Shown here: in pieces, positions 55,285-64,000 of the stretch
Position numbering within the stretch: the stretch's first letter is position 1
How the letters are laid out: each line of letters begins with the position of its first letter
Assembly (NCBI GenBank): GCA_958477465.1
Contig: CAUEFX010000001.1
Span: 124,001-188,000, forward strand
From: an uncultured Bacteroides sp.
GTDB lineage: Bacteria > Bacteroidota > Bacteroidia > Bacteroidales > Bacteroidaceae
Reading direction: 5' to 3'
Length of the DNA: 64,000 nt
Notes under the pieces: generated by a model
Told to the model about the DNA's origin: nothing
The model's input: only the letters and a program-made list of their open reading frames with translations
Databases searched by the model: none
Made by a program: the position numbers and the translations under genes

Positions 55285-57051
55285 ATGAAAAAGACATTAT
55301 TCTCCGCAATGTGTGCTTTGTTCCTCTGCTCAGGCATGAGTGCGAAGGTTATCTATGTAACAACTGATGGTAATGACAACAATGCCGGAACTTCCTGGGA
55401 GACGGCAGTGAAAGATTTGAATGTAGCAATCGGTAAAGCCGATAAAGGTGATGATATTTATATTGCTGCAGGTACCTACACTTTTAATGCATCTATTATG
55501 ATGAAAAATGGAGTGAGTTTCTATGGCGGATTTGCCAAAGGAGAAACCTCTGTCGATGCACGTCAGCGTCCTAACCCTCAAACAGAACCCTGGAATTTTA
55601 CGAATGAAACGATTTTTACCGGCGAGAGTGAAAACCGTTTGATGGAACGTGAAGATAAAAGTTCTCTTTGGGATATGGTGTATGTAGATGGAATTACTTT
55701 TAATAATTATAAGGTAACTAAGGACTGGCGTTTCTTGTATTTTAGAAATTCTGTCACTTTCCAGAATAATAAGGTGATTAATTGTGCAGCTAATGCTACT
55801 CTTGTTTATGGTGAAGAGAATTTCATCGTACGTGATTGCTATTTTGCGAATAACAGCAATTTGGGTGATTTGACGAAAACTAATACTGTAATCTATTTTT
55901 GTGGTTATGCTGTAGGCAGTTTGCCAAATCGTATGGAGAACTGTGTCTTTGAGGCTAACAAAATGCAATCTTTTGGACTCTATAATTATAACGGCGGACC
56001 AAAGAATCCAGGGGATGAAGTAGTAGTCACTAATTGCTCTTTTAAAAATAATACTGGCAAATGTATTGGAATTGCCTATGAATGGTCGGAAGGTACGATG
56101 GCGATTACCGATTGTCTGTTTGAAGGAAATGCTACCACCGTCTCTGGTACTGTACTCTCCGGAAAATCAAATGTACAGGTGAATTTTGTCAACAACATTA
56201 TTCGTAATAATCAAAACACAACAGAAAGTACAGACGAATGGAGAAGTGCCCTTATTACAACGGTTGCCAATATGGTACTTGCTAATAATCTGATAGTGAA
56301 TAATACGGGTAACCGTTTATTGATGGACATTCAGGGAGGTACCCAGTTGAATAATACCATCGCCAACAATAAAGGTACTTTGTATATTGATGGTGCCGGC
56401 AGTCCTTTTTGGTATAATAATATTGTAGCAAACAATGAAGCGAGCAGAGAAAAAGCGGTGGAGGTTACAGCCAATAACGAACTGTGCTGGATAGAATACA
56501 GTGCTTTCGATACTGAGGTTGATTTTAAAGAAGCCACAAACAGTAATAACGTAGTAGATGCCGCTCCATTCGTAAATCCGGCTTCGTTCAAAGGGGCTGC
56601 TGCAGATGCCACTCAGAAAGAAGAATCTGCGAAGGCTGATTATTCTCTGAAAGAGACTTCATTAGCTATAAATTCCGGTACTACTGAGTTTGAGTATAAT
56701 TGTGAATTGAAAGATGACTGGGTTGAAAAATTCATGAAGAAAGACATTGCCGGAAATGACCGCATGGCAGATGGCAAAATAAATATGGGAGCTTATCAGG
56801 GTGCGGCACTTACCGGTGTATATTCAGGTAAAGTGGATAACGGAACCTCTGTGGTAGCTTATGGGAATCAGCTGGTAGTAACTTCTGATGAAAATTCATT
56901 GGTAGAGGTGTACTCTATTGTAGGTGAAATGGTACTCAGTGTGCCGGTTGTTGCCGGTGATAGCACTGTAAATATATCCGGCCGTGGCTTCTATCTGGTG
57001 AAAGTCAGCAACGTGAACGGCTCGAAGACATTTAAAGTTCTGGTGAAATAA
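55285..57051 (+). CDS. Secreted right-handed beta-helix protein with a C-terminal sorting-like domain
   Basis: This 588-residue exported protein uses ATG 55285 (M-K-K-T-L-F-S-A), giving a signal ending G-M-S-A-K. It opens with V-I-Y-V-T-T-D-G-N-D-N-N-A-G-T-S-W-E-T-A, the DUF1565-type start of parallel beta-helix proteins, then Asn-rich helix rungs (N-N-K-V-I-N-C, N-N-I-I-R-N-N, N-N-L-I-V-N-N) to about 480. The last 75 residues resemble a sorting domain (V-E-V-Y-S-I-V-G-E-M, G-F-Y-L-V-K-V). The fold is used by pectate lyases and other polysaccharide lyases, but no catalytic residues can be assigned; binding or lyase activity are both open. It is first in the operon, 18 bp before SusC. Confidence 0.8.
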   Translation: MKKTLFSAMCALFLCSGMSAKVIYVTTDGNDNNAGTSWETAVKDLNVAIGKADKGDDIYIAAGTYTFNASIMMKNGVSFYGGFAKGETSVDARQRPNPQTEPWNFTNETIFTGESENRLMEREDKSSLWDMVYVDGITFNNYKVTKDWRFLYFRNSVTFQNNKVINCAANATLVYGEENFIVRDCYFANNSNLGDLTKTNTVIYFCGYAVGSLPNRMENCVFEANKMQSFGLYNYNGGPKNPGDEVVVTNCSFKNNTGKCIGIAYEWSEGTMAITDCLFEGNATTVSGTVLSGKSNVQVNFVNNIIRNNQNTTESTDEWRSALITTVANMVLANNLIVNNTGNRLLMDIQGGTQLNNTIANNKGTLYIDGAGSPFWYNNIVANNEASREKAVEVTANNELCWIEYSAFDTEVDFKEATNSNNVVDAAPFVNPASFKGAAADATQKEESAKADYSLKETSLAINSGTTEFEYNCELKDDWVEKFMKKDIAGNDRMADGKINMGAYQGAALTGVYSGKVDNGTSVVAYGNQLVVTSDENSLVEVYSIVGEMVLSVPVVAGDSTVNISGRGFYLVKVSNVNGSKTFKVLVK

Positions 57052-57069
57052 CTTTAGAAATAGAATAGC

Positions 57070-60000
57070 ATGAAAAAAAGTGATTTGACGACCAAACGGT
57101 TGTGGAGCCTGTTTGTAGTTTGCTGTCTGATGACACAAATAGCATGGGCGCAGGTAGGAACTATAACCGGTAAGGTTATTGACAAAACCGGAGAGAGCGT
57201 GATTGGAGCATCTGTTCTGGTGGTAGGTACGACAATGGGTACCATTACGGATATGGATGGGAATTTTAAGTTGGACAATGTACGGAATGATGCCACTTTG
57301 AAAATCTCATTCGTCGGCTATCAGACATTAGAGGTCAAAGTAGCAGGAAAGAAAAACCTGAGCATAACTCTGCAGGACGACACGCAGGCTTTGGATGAAG
57401 TTGTGGTAGTGGGGTATGGCGTACAGCGTAAGTCGGATTTGACAGGAGCGGTTGTCTCTGTTAAAGCAGACGATATTCTGAAAAATACACCGACCAACAA
57501 TATAGAGAATGCACTTCAGGGACGTTTGGCGGGTGTCAGTATCGTTTCCGCTTCGGGTGACCCTACTCAGGGAGCTACGATCCGCGTACGTGGAGCCAAC
57601 TCCATCAAGGCAGACGGCGGCCCGCTGGTAGTAGTCGATGGCTTTATCGGTGGTACATTGAGCATGTTGAATCCGGGAGATATAGAATCTGTCGAGGTTC
57701 TGAAAGATGCCTCTGCTACGGCTGTTTATGGTTCACGCGGAGCGAATGGAGTCATTTTGATTACGACCAAGAAAGGAAAGAGCGGAAAAGTAAGTGTAAA
57801 CTATAACGGATATGTCAACTTTAAAAAGCCGTATACTCTTCCTGATGTATTGTCTCCCGGACAGATGGCTGAGTTGGCCAATGATTACGGACGGGAAATC
57901 AACCGGAACTCCGGCTTAAACCCGCAGGTCTTTTATGATGCAGAAGCCATTGAAGGTTTTTATAATGGAGGTGGGTACGACTATTTGGACGCTATCTTCC
58001 GGGATGTGGCTTTGGAACATACGCATGAGTTGTCGGTGACCGGAGGAAATGAGAAGACTCAATTTGTGTTTTCCGGACGTTATAACTACAATGAAGGTAC
58101 GGTCGAAGAGTCGCAACGCAAGTTGATCAATGCCCGTTTGAAAGTGGACACGGAACTTCTTCCCTGGTTGAAGGCAGGAGTGAATTTTAACGGCAGTTAC
58201 TCCAAAGACTCCGGAGTGAACTTTAGCGGATGGCAGAATACACTGGTGGATGCGCTCAATTTCCCGAATACCGTTTTGCCGCAAGACGAAGACGGTTCCT
58301 ATCATCATAAGGATATACAGGGAGGCCGTAAATTCAATCCGGTAGCTCATATCAACGAGGTGGATAAAGATGGCTATTATTACAGTTCCACCATACAGGG
58401 TTATGTGGATGTCACAATCTTGAAAGGACTGACGTTGCGGACAACTCAGAATTTCTGGTTCGGGAATACCAGTGCGTTGAATACCAATACGAAAGGAAGC
58501 CTGAGCGGATGGAATAGCGGGTATAACTCTGCTACTTTCAACAGTACTCAGAATTACTCCTGGACCAACCAGAATATTCTATCCTATGTGAAAGAGTTCA
58601 ATAAGAATCACCGTATTAACGCTACAGCCGTTGTTGAACAGCAGTATAGCAATAATATGAACAACAAGAGCGAAGGCCGTGAACTGATTTCCGAAGAGAT
58701 TGGTGCCAATAATACCTCTTTGGCTAAAAAGGTGTACGGCTCTTCCGGACATACCCGGACATTCATGCTTTCTTATATGGCAAGGGTAAACTATGTTCTG
58801 ATGAACCGGTATATGCTGACTGCTTCCTGGCGTTACGACGGCTCTTCCAATCTTTCATCGGAAAAGAGATGGGAGCAATTCCCTTCCATGGCTCTGGCAT
58901 GGAATGTGAAAGAAGAATCGTTCTTGCGTGATGTTGACTTCCTGAGCCAATTAAAGCTCCGTGCCGGTTACGGTGAAACGGGAAACCAAGCCGTAGCTGC
59001 ATATTCTGCCTGGACGGAACTGGAAGCAACCCGTGATGCAAATGACAATCTGACTCTTACAACCAAACGCATCGGAACGAAAGGACTGTGCTGGGAACGT
59101 ACGAAACAATGGAATGCAGGTATTGATTTCGGAGTATTCGACAATCGTCTGACGTTTACGGTAGATGTGTATGATAAACTGACCAAGGATGCCTTGCTGG
59201 ATGTGACGGCACCGTTGTATACCGGTTTCAAGACCCGTCTGAAGAATGCTGCCGAAATACGCAACAAAGGTTTTGAAATTACTATCGGAGCGGATCCGGT
59301 AGTTACCAGAGAGTTCAGATGGAATACGAATATCACTTTATCGCACAACAAAGGAGTCATCGAAAGCCTGGACGGAGATCTGGAATATGCAATTATCAGC
59401 GGTGGATACCAGAACGACTATTTCCGTAATATTAAAGGTGAAAAGTTGGGAACGATGTGGGGATATGTAAGTGATGGCGTTTGGAAAACAAGCGAACTGG
59501 CCGATGCACCACAAGGAACGGAAGCGGGATCTTACCGCTACAAGAACCTGGATGGGAGTGAAGACAAGCAGATTACGGTGGAAGACCAGACCATTATCGG
59601 TAACGGACAGCCCTCTTTCCAGTGGGGATGGAACAATACGCTGACTTATAAGAATTTCGATTTGAGTCTGTTTGTCATTGGAGTACATGGTTTCGATATT
59701 TATAATTATACGCGTGCAGCCCGTTTGGGAGTAGGTGATAATCCGTTGGAGTTGGGCCCCAATCCGGAGTGGCTGAATCGTTGGACACCGGAGAATGAGG
59801 GCTCGGATATTGCCGGTTTTATATCAAAGCGCAATTCGAAGAAATCTGTATCTCAGTATGTGGAAAAAGGAGACTTCGTGAAAGTGAAGAGTATTACATT
59901 GGGCTACAATTTCCCAGAGAAGATATTGAAACGTGCGAAAATCAGCACATTGAGAGTATATGCTTCTATCCAGAATCCATTCTTGTTTACGGGCTATTCC

Positions 60001-60108
60001 GGCATCGACCCGGAGGTTACATTGAAAAGCCCGTTGACCTCGGGTATCGATTACGGATATTATCCTAACGGACGGAATTATCTGATTGGATTGAATTTTG
60101 GATTTTAA
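57070..60108 (+). CDS. SusC/RagA-type TonB-dependent outer-membrane transporter
   Basis: This is a complete 1012-residue SusC. The signal ends at about residue 27 (I-A-W-A-Q-V). A carboxypeptidase-regulatory-like domain lies at about 30-105 (G-T-I-T-G-K-V-I-D-K-T-G-E), the TonB box-like D-E-V-V-V-V-G-Y-G is near 113-121, and the plug is at 125-240 (V-L-K-D-A-S-A-T-A-V-Y-G-S-R-G-A-N-G-V). The barrel runs to the end, closing with Y-L-I-G-L-N-F-G-F. It is slightly shorter than many. It is followed after 20 bp by SusD, so it is the importer of this PUL and, perhaps, of the enzyme cluster at 25720-46170, which has no SusC. Confidence 0.97.
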   Translation: MKKSDLTTKRLWSLFVVCCLMTQIAWAQVGTITGKVIDKTGESVIGASVLVVGTTMGTITDMDGNFKLDNVRNDATLKISFVGYQTLEVKVAGKKNLSITLQDDTQALDEVVVVGYGVQRKSDLTGAVVSVKADDILKNTPTNNIENALQGRLAGVSIVSASGDPTQGATIRVRGANSIKADGGPLVVVDGFIGGTLSMLNPGDIESVEVLKDASATAVYGSRGANGVILITTKKGKSGKVSVNYNGYVNFKKPYTLPDVLSPGQMAELANDYGREINRNSGLNPQVFYDAEAIEGFYNGGGYDYLDAIFRDVALEHTHELSVTGGNEKTQFVFSGRYNYNEGTVEESQRKLINARLKVDTELLPWLKAGVNFNGSYSKDSGVNFSGWQNTLVDALNFPNTVLPQDEDGSYHHKDIQGGRKFNPVAHINEVDKDGYYYSSTIQGYVDVTILKGLTLRTTQNFWFGNTSALNTNTKGSLSGWNSGYNSATFNSTQNYSWTNQNILSYVKEFNKNHRINATAVVEQQYSNNMNNKSEGRELISEEIGANNTSLAKKVYGSSGHTRTFMLSYMARVNYVLMNRYMLTASWRYDGSSNLSSEKRWEQFPSMALAWNVKEESFLRDVDFLSQLKLRAGYGETGNQAVAAYSAWTELEATRDANDNLTLTTKRIGTKGLCWERTKQWNAGIDFGVFDNRLTFTVDVYDKLTKDALLDVTAPLYTGFKTRLKNAAEIRNKGFEITIGADPVVTREFRWNTNITLSHNKGVIESLDGDLEYAIISGGYQNDYFRNIKGEKLGTMWGYVSDGVWKTSELADAPQGTEAGSYRYKNLDGSEDKQITVEDQTIIGNGQPSFQWGWNNTLTYKNFDLSLFVIGVHGFDIYNYTRAARLGVGDNPLELGPNPEWLNRWTPENEGSDIAGFISKRNSKKSVSQYVEKGDFVKVKSITLGYNFPEKILKRAKISTLRVYASIQNPFLFTGYSGIDPEVTLKSPLTSGIDYGYYPNGRNYLIGLNFGF

Positions 60109-60128
60109 TAATAAAAGCAGATTGATTT

Positions 60129-61643
60129 ATGAAAAAATATATTGTAGCATTGGCTCTTACAGGCTGTATGGGGCTTTCCGGATGTGCTGATCTATTGCAA
60201 GAACCGTTGGCTTTTCCGACTCCAGAGAATATTGAATATAATCAGGACAATGTGACGAGCCTGACCGATGGCTTGTATCGGAAACTGTGGTTTAATAACT
60301 GGGGATTCAATTGCCGCCCTCAGATTTTAGGACTGGGAGCCGATGATGTCATCGGAGGTTCGGTCAGCAAACGCCATTATCAGATTGATGAGTTTTATAT
60401 ACACGGTAATGATGTCGATCTAGTCTGGGAGTATCTGTATGGGGTGGTACAGGCAAGTAACCAGTTGATAGAAGGGTTGGAAACCTCTTCTACTCTGAGC
60501 GATGAAGCCAAGAAACCTTACTTGGGTGAGGCCTATTTTATGCGTGCATTTGCTTATTTTCATCTCGTGCGCTATTTCGGGGATGTTCCCGGATTTACCG
60601 ATTCCACTTGTTATAAAGACATCTTGGGAAGTACGGACATTGTCCGTAACAAGAAGGAGGATATTTACAATCTGATTATTGTTCCTTCCCTGAAGATTGC
60701 CGAAGAGTACCTGCCCGAAAGAGGACGGAAGAATAACGGCTCGAATGAAACTCCTTCCAAGTGGGCGGCAAAAGCGTGTCTGGCAGATGTATACCTGACC
60801 ATGGCTGAGTGGCCGCTGAAGAAGACCGAGAATTTTGCACTTGCCCGCGACAAGGCGAAAGAAATTATTGAAAATGGAGGTTATTCGTTGCTTCCTCATT
60901 ACGAAGAGTTGTGGAAGGAGGCTACCAAACTGGATGCGACGGAACATATATTTGCATTACCTCACGACAAGGTAAATCAGGCCAGCAACTATGGCATTTC
61001 GTATATGGCAATGGAGGAAAGTTCGGCTGCCTGGAGCGATTATCTGGCGGATTCCTGCTTCTATGAGCGCTATCCGGCCGATGAACGGAAGGCATTCAAC
61101 TTCATCACTAAAATGGGTGAAGGGAAAAGAGCGAAAGATTTCCGTAAAACACAGATGCGCTCTCCTGCGATTAATAAATACCGTGATTACGGGGGGACAA
61201 CTACTGCGAATGGGGGAGAAATGAGTGCCCAGTCTGCGGGTATCACTCCCATCTATCGTTATGCCGAGGTATTGCTGATCTATGCTGAGGCTCAAAATCG
61301 TGCAGACCATGGACCCGATGCATTGGCTTATCAATGTCTGAATGATATCCGTAAACGTGCAGCCGGAGGCGGAGCGTATGACAAAGCGGAAAACATGAGC
61401 GAGGAAGAGTTTGATAAGGCTGTGTTTGATGAATATGGTTGGGAGTTCTTCGCAGAGTTTAAGAGATGGTTCCAACTTGTCAGAACGGAAAAAGTATGGG
61501 AAATGAACCAATACAATCCGCGTGTGAGAGCATCGATGATAAAGAATGGAATTACAAAAGAAGAGCGCCGTATCTATCTGATGCCGATTCCCGAACAGGA
61601 ACAGGTAGATTGTGGCTTTGAAGCAAATCCGAGAGTCTATTGA
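60129..61643 (+). CDS. SusD/RagB-like surface lipoprotein, partner of the SusC at 57070
   Basis: This is a 504-residue SusD with a normal lipoprotein signal (L-S-G-C near residue 18) and normal length. Family segments are A-Y-F-M-R-A-F-A-Y-F-H-L-V-R-Y-F-G-D-V-P near 140, I-Y-R-Y-A-E-V-L-L-I-Y-A-E-A-Q-N near 380, and the C-terminal W-E-F-F-A-E-F-K-R-W-F-Q-L-V-R. It ends G-F-E-A-N-P-R-V-Y. Long stretches are nearly the same in the next gene, also at base level, so the two arose by tandem duplication. Confidence 0.97.
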   Translation: MKKYIVALALTGCMGLSGCADLLQEPLAFPTPENIEYNQDNVTSLTDGLYRKLWFNNWGFNCRPQILGLGADDVIGGSVSKRHYQIDEFYIHGNDVDLVWEYLYGVVQASNQLIEGLETSSTLSDEAKKPYLGEAYFMRAFAYFHLVRYFGDVPGFTDSTCYKDILGSTDIVRNKKEDIYNLIIVPSLKIAEEYLPERGRKNNGSNETPSKWAAKACLADVYLTMAEWPLKKTENFALARDKAKEIIENGGYSLLPHYEELWKEATKLDATEHIFALPHDKVNQASNYGISYMAMEESSAAWSDYLADSCFYERYPADERKAFNFITKMGEGKRAKDFRKTQMRSPAINKYRDYGGTTTANGGEMSAQSAGITPIYRYAEVLLIYAEAQNRADHGPDALAYQCLNDIRKRAAGGGAYDKAENMSEEEFDKAVFDEYGWEFFAEFKRWFQLVRTEKVWEMNQYNPRVRASMIKNGITKEERRIYLMPIPEQEQVDCGFEANPRVY

Positions 61644-61676
61644 TATAGAAAAAAACGTAGTTCAGCGGGCTCTGTC

Positions 61677-61714
61677 TTTTGCCGCCGGTAGCCGGATGGC
61701 TGTGGCGGGCAAAA
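61677..61714 (+). other. Hairpin between the two SusD genes
   Basis: TTTTGCCGCC at 61677-61686 pairs with GGCGGGCAAAA at 61704-61714 (one bulge). No T run follows, so it may lower read-through or protect the upstream mRNA rather than end transcription. Confidence 0.4.
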
Positions 61715-61753
61715 GGTAAGAGTTCGTGAAACTTAACTTAAAAACAAGATCCA

Positions 61754-64000
61754 ATGAAAAACATTTTATTAGCATTAACACTATGTGGGGCTGCCGGCAT
61801 TGGTTATGCGGCATGGCTTGCTCCTGCAAACCTGTTTGATTCGAACGAGGCATCGCATGCTCAGGCTGTCTCCGAACACTTGCAGCGCCAGTCTTTGCAA
61901 GAGACAAGAGCGGCTGTTTCGTCTTATACGACTAAGGCGGAATTGGAAGCGGCGGCAAATAAACTATACACAACACTATGGGGCGGTAATTGGGGATTCA
62001 ACTGCCGTCCGCAGATTTTAGGATTAGGAGCAGACGACATTGTCGGCGGGTCGGTATCCAAGCGGCATTATGCTATGGACGAGCTGAAAGTGGATGCGGC
62101 ATTTGAGGATGATGTGAAAATCCTCTGGCAGGGCATGTATGCATTGATAAAAGAGTGCGACCTTTTGATGGAAACGGCTCAAAAGTCGACAGCTCTTGCA
62201 GAAGATGAAAAGGCGCAATATGTAGGAGAAGCTCATTTTCTGAAAGCGTTTGCTTATTATCAACTGGTTCGTTGGTTCGGTGAGGTGCCGGCTTATAAGG
62301 ATTCGGAACAGAAAGAAGATATTCAAGGTAGCACAAACATCAGCCGTAATGCGATAAGTGACATTTACAATCAGGTGATCATTCCGAACTTGCAGACGGC
62401 TGCTGAGAGTTTACCGGAGCAGGGGCGCTTAGGCAGTACCGGAGCCAACTCTACTCCCACTAAGTGGGCGGCAAAGACCTGTCTGGCAGAAGTCTATCTG
62501 ACGATGGCAGGATGGCCTCTTAAGCAGACGGATAAATATGCATTGGCCAAACAGACGGCAAAGGAAGTAATCGAGAGTGGGAAATATTCTCTATTGCCCC
62601 GTTACGAAGACTTGTGGAAAGAGGCTACTTGCGGAGACGACACGGAGCATATTTTTGCACTGAACCATACCATTGTCGGGGCCAGCAATTACGGTATCTC
62701 TTACATGGCAATGGAAGAGAACGCAGGTGCCTGGAGCGACTATCTGGCGGATTCCTGTTTCTATGAACGCTATCCGGAAGACACTCGCAAGGCATTCAAC
62801 TTTGTGACTAAATTCGGGGAAGGGAAAAGAGCGAAAGACTTTAAAGTAGCGGAAATGCACTCTCCCGCCATCAATAAATACCGTGATTATGGAGGTATAG
62901 AACCACTGAGCGCGCAAACAAGTGGTATTACTCCTATTTATCGTTATGCCGATGTACTGTTGATTTATGCCGAGGCCCAAAATAAGGCGGATAAAGGACC
63001 GGATGCCCTGGCATACCAATGCATAAAACAGGTACGCGACCGTGCCGGAGAAGCCGAGCTTGCCGCCGGATTGAACGAGGCCGATTTCGACAAGGCTGTG
63101 TTTGATGAACGGGGATGGGAGTTCTTTGCAGAGTTCAAAAGATGGTTCCAATTGGTGAGAACGGAAAAAGTATACGAGGCAAATCTGTATAACCCGCGTG
63201 TGAAGGCGTCTTTTGAAACAAGAGGCATAACGGCCGACAACCGTGATATTTATCTGATGCCGTTGCCGGCAGCGGAAAACGATAAGTACGCCATACAGAT
63301 TAAAGACAATGGATTCGACAATGCGGACCTGACCCGCGGTCTTAAGACAAAACCTTATCTCTTCAATGAATGGGTAACAAATAATCCCCAGCCGAATACG
63401 GTACAGTTTGCTATCGAAGATGATCCGGAGCATGGAAAGGTTGCGAAGATGACCGGAGCACCCGGTACCTGGTATAAAGATTGTCTGGCGCAACGCATGA
63501 AGGGAAAAGCCGATCGCGACATTTACCGTCTGACATTCTATGCCAAATCAACGAATGCAGCCCAGCTCAGGGTATATACCTTCCTTACGAAAGAGGATGA
63601 TTCGGACGCTGCCCGTTTCTTTGTTGTGAAACAAGACAATGTGGCTGATAACAAGAAGGTATCGACCATCTTTAAACTGACCGACAACTGGGTTAAATAC
63701 ACAGTAGACTTTGATCTGTCGAAAGTGGAACCGGACTTCTGGGAGTCGAAACCGGTGGAAGAATCGACCGATGTAGACCTGACCAACTTCTGTATCTTGT
63801 TTTACAACCAGAACAATGCGGAATCATACATCGACGATGTACGCTTCGATAAATTATCTGCAATGGAGACCAACAAACCGAAGGCATTTACCTTTGAGAA
63901 TGTGTCGGATCTGGAGCAGTGGAGCGCTGCGAACAGTACAGTGTCATTGAGCAAAGAGCACCGCAGTGAAGGAACTCAGGCTTTATGCTGGGATACGAAG
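61754..64000 (+). CDS. SusD paralogue continuing into carbohydrate-binding and lyase-N-terminal-like modules, 3' end outside window
   Basis: From ATG 61754 the frame is open for 749 codons to the window edge. Residues about 65-518 are SusD, close to the preceding gene (for example S-N-Y-G-I-S-Y-M-A-M-E-E and Y-L-A-D-S-C-F-Y-E-R-Y-P). SusD proteins normally end here. Instead the frame enters a sandwich module at about 525-705 like a CBM4/9-type domain (Y-R-L-T-F-Y-A-K-S-T, W-V-K-Y-T-V-D-F-D-L, S-Y-I-D-D-V-R-F-D). From about 711 it enters a second module, F-E-N-V-S-D-L-E-Q-W-S-A then L-S-K-E-H-R-S-E-G-T-Q-A-L-C-W-D, similar to the N-terminal sandwich of PL8-type lyases. The signal is odd: T-L-C is not a good lipobox, and about 40 extra residues precede the SusD start. 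What follows is unknown; a lyase is a possibility. Confidence 0.8.
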   Translation, partial: MKNILLALTLCGAAGIGYAAWLAPANLFDSNEASHAQAVSEHLQRQSLQETRAAVSSYTTKAELEAAANKLYTTLWGGNWGFNCRPQILGLGADDIVGGSVSKRHYAMDELKVDAAFEDDVKILWQGMYALIKECDLLMETAQKSTALAEDEKAQYVGEAHFLKAFAYYQLVRWFGEVPAYKDSEQKEDIQGSTNISRNAISDIYNQVIIPNLQTAAESLPEQGRLGSTGANSTPTKWAAKTCLAEVYLTMAGWPLKQTDKYALAKQTAKEVIESGKYSLLPRYEDLWKEATCGDDTEHIFALNHTIVGASNYGISYMAMEENAGAWSDYLADSCFYERYPEDTRKAFNFVTKFGEGKRAKDFKVAEMHSPAINKYRDYGGIEPLSAQTSGITPIYRYADVLLIYAEAQNKADKGPDALAYQCIKQVRDRAGEAELAAGLNEADFDKAVFDERGWEFFAEFKRWFQLVRTEKVYEANLYNPRVKASFETRGITADNRDIYLMPLPAAENDKYAIQIKDNGFDNADLTRGLKTKPYLFNEWVTNNPQPNTVQFAIEDDPEHGKVAKMTGAPGTWYKDCLAQRMKGKADRDIYRLTFYAKSTNAAQLRVYTFLTKEDDSDAARFFVVKQDNVADNKKVSTIFKLTDNWVKYTVDFDLSKVEPDFWESKPVEESTDVDLTNFCILFYNQNNAESYIDDVRFDKLSAMETNKPKAFTFENVSDLEQWSAANSTVSLSKEHRSEGTQALCWDTK

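Noticed and set aside
62591..63493. 300-codon open frame on the - strand
   Set aside because: It is the antisense shadow of the SusD paralogue, whose + frame has clear SusD motifs.
1..64000. CRISPR arrays, tRNA and rRNA genes
   Set aside because: No regularly spaced repeats, cloverleaf sequences or rRNA segments were noticed on either strand; a computed scan was not possible.

Overview
The window looks like a gut Bacteroides chromosome. The signs are SusC/SusD pairs, hybrid two-component regulators (HTCS), many secreted glycoside hydrolases (GH), Bacteroides-type TAnnTTTG promoter boxes, and a solitary Rhs toxin locus with IS982- and IS66-type insertion elements. No tRNA, rRNA or CRISPR array was seen. 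Gene assignments rest on sequence motifs read by eye.

Region A (1-16420) is a polysaccharide utilization locus (PUL) cut by the left window edge: 3' part of a SusC, SusD, a SusE-position DUF1735/DUF4361-like lipoprotein, a strong terminator, then GH92, GH30, two PA14-containing GH3 enzymes and a sialate-O-acetylesterase-like (SASA) esterase, all on the + strand. The mix suggests an acetylated or branched glycan with mannose and beta-glucose/xylose-type links; the substrate is not decided by sequence.

Region B (16462-24920) is an accessory island: a decayed Rhs-partner gene, a complete secreted Rhs/YD-repeat protein, and downstream two displaced Rhs C-terminal toxin tips, each followed by a small membrane-anchored candidate immunity gene. 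An IS982-family element with a clear target duplication sits inside an older IS66 remnant, and the IS66 orfA start is fused in frame to one toxin tip.

Region C (25720-46170) is an enzyme cluster around an HTCS: on the - strand a secreted three-module binding protein, a giant GH2-VCBS fusion and a GH43; on the + strand the HTCS, a GH43 that overlaps it by 4 bp, a stand-alone VCBS protein (paralogue of the GH2 fusion's second half), a GH2 with an odd active site, and two tandem GH43 paralogues. It has no SusC/D of its own, so it may work with the one in region D. The enzymes fit an arabinose- and galactose-containing plant glycan such as arabinogalactan (inference).

Region D (46348-64000) is a second PUL: GH92 and GH2 on the - strand, a second HTCS, a beta-helix protein preceded by a repeated candidate operator, SusC, SusD, and a second SusD paralogue. 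That last gene is the most unusual item: after the SusD domain the same frame runs on into a carbohydrate-binding-like module and the start of a lyase-N-terminal-like sandwich, and it is still open at the window end (749 codons).
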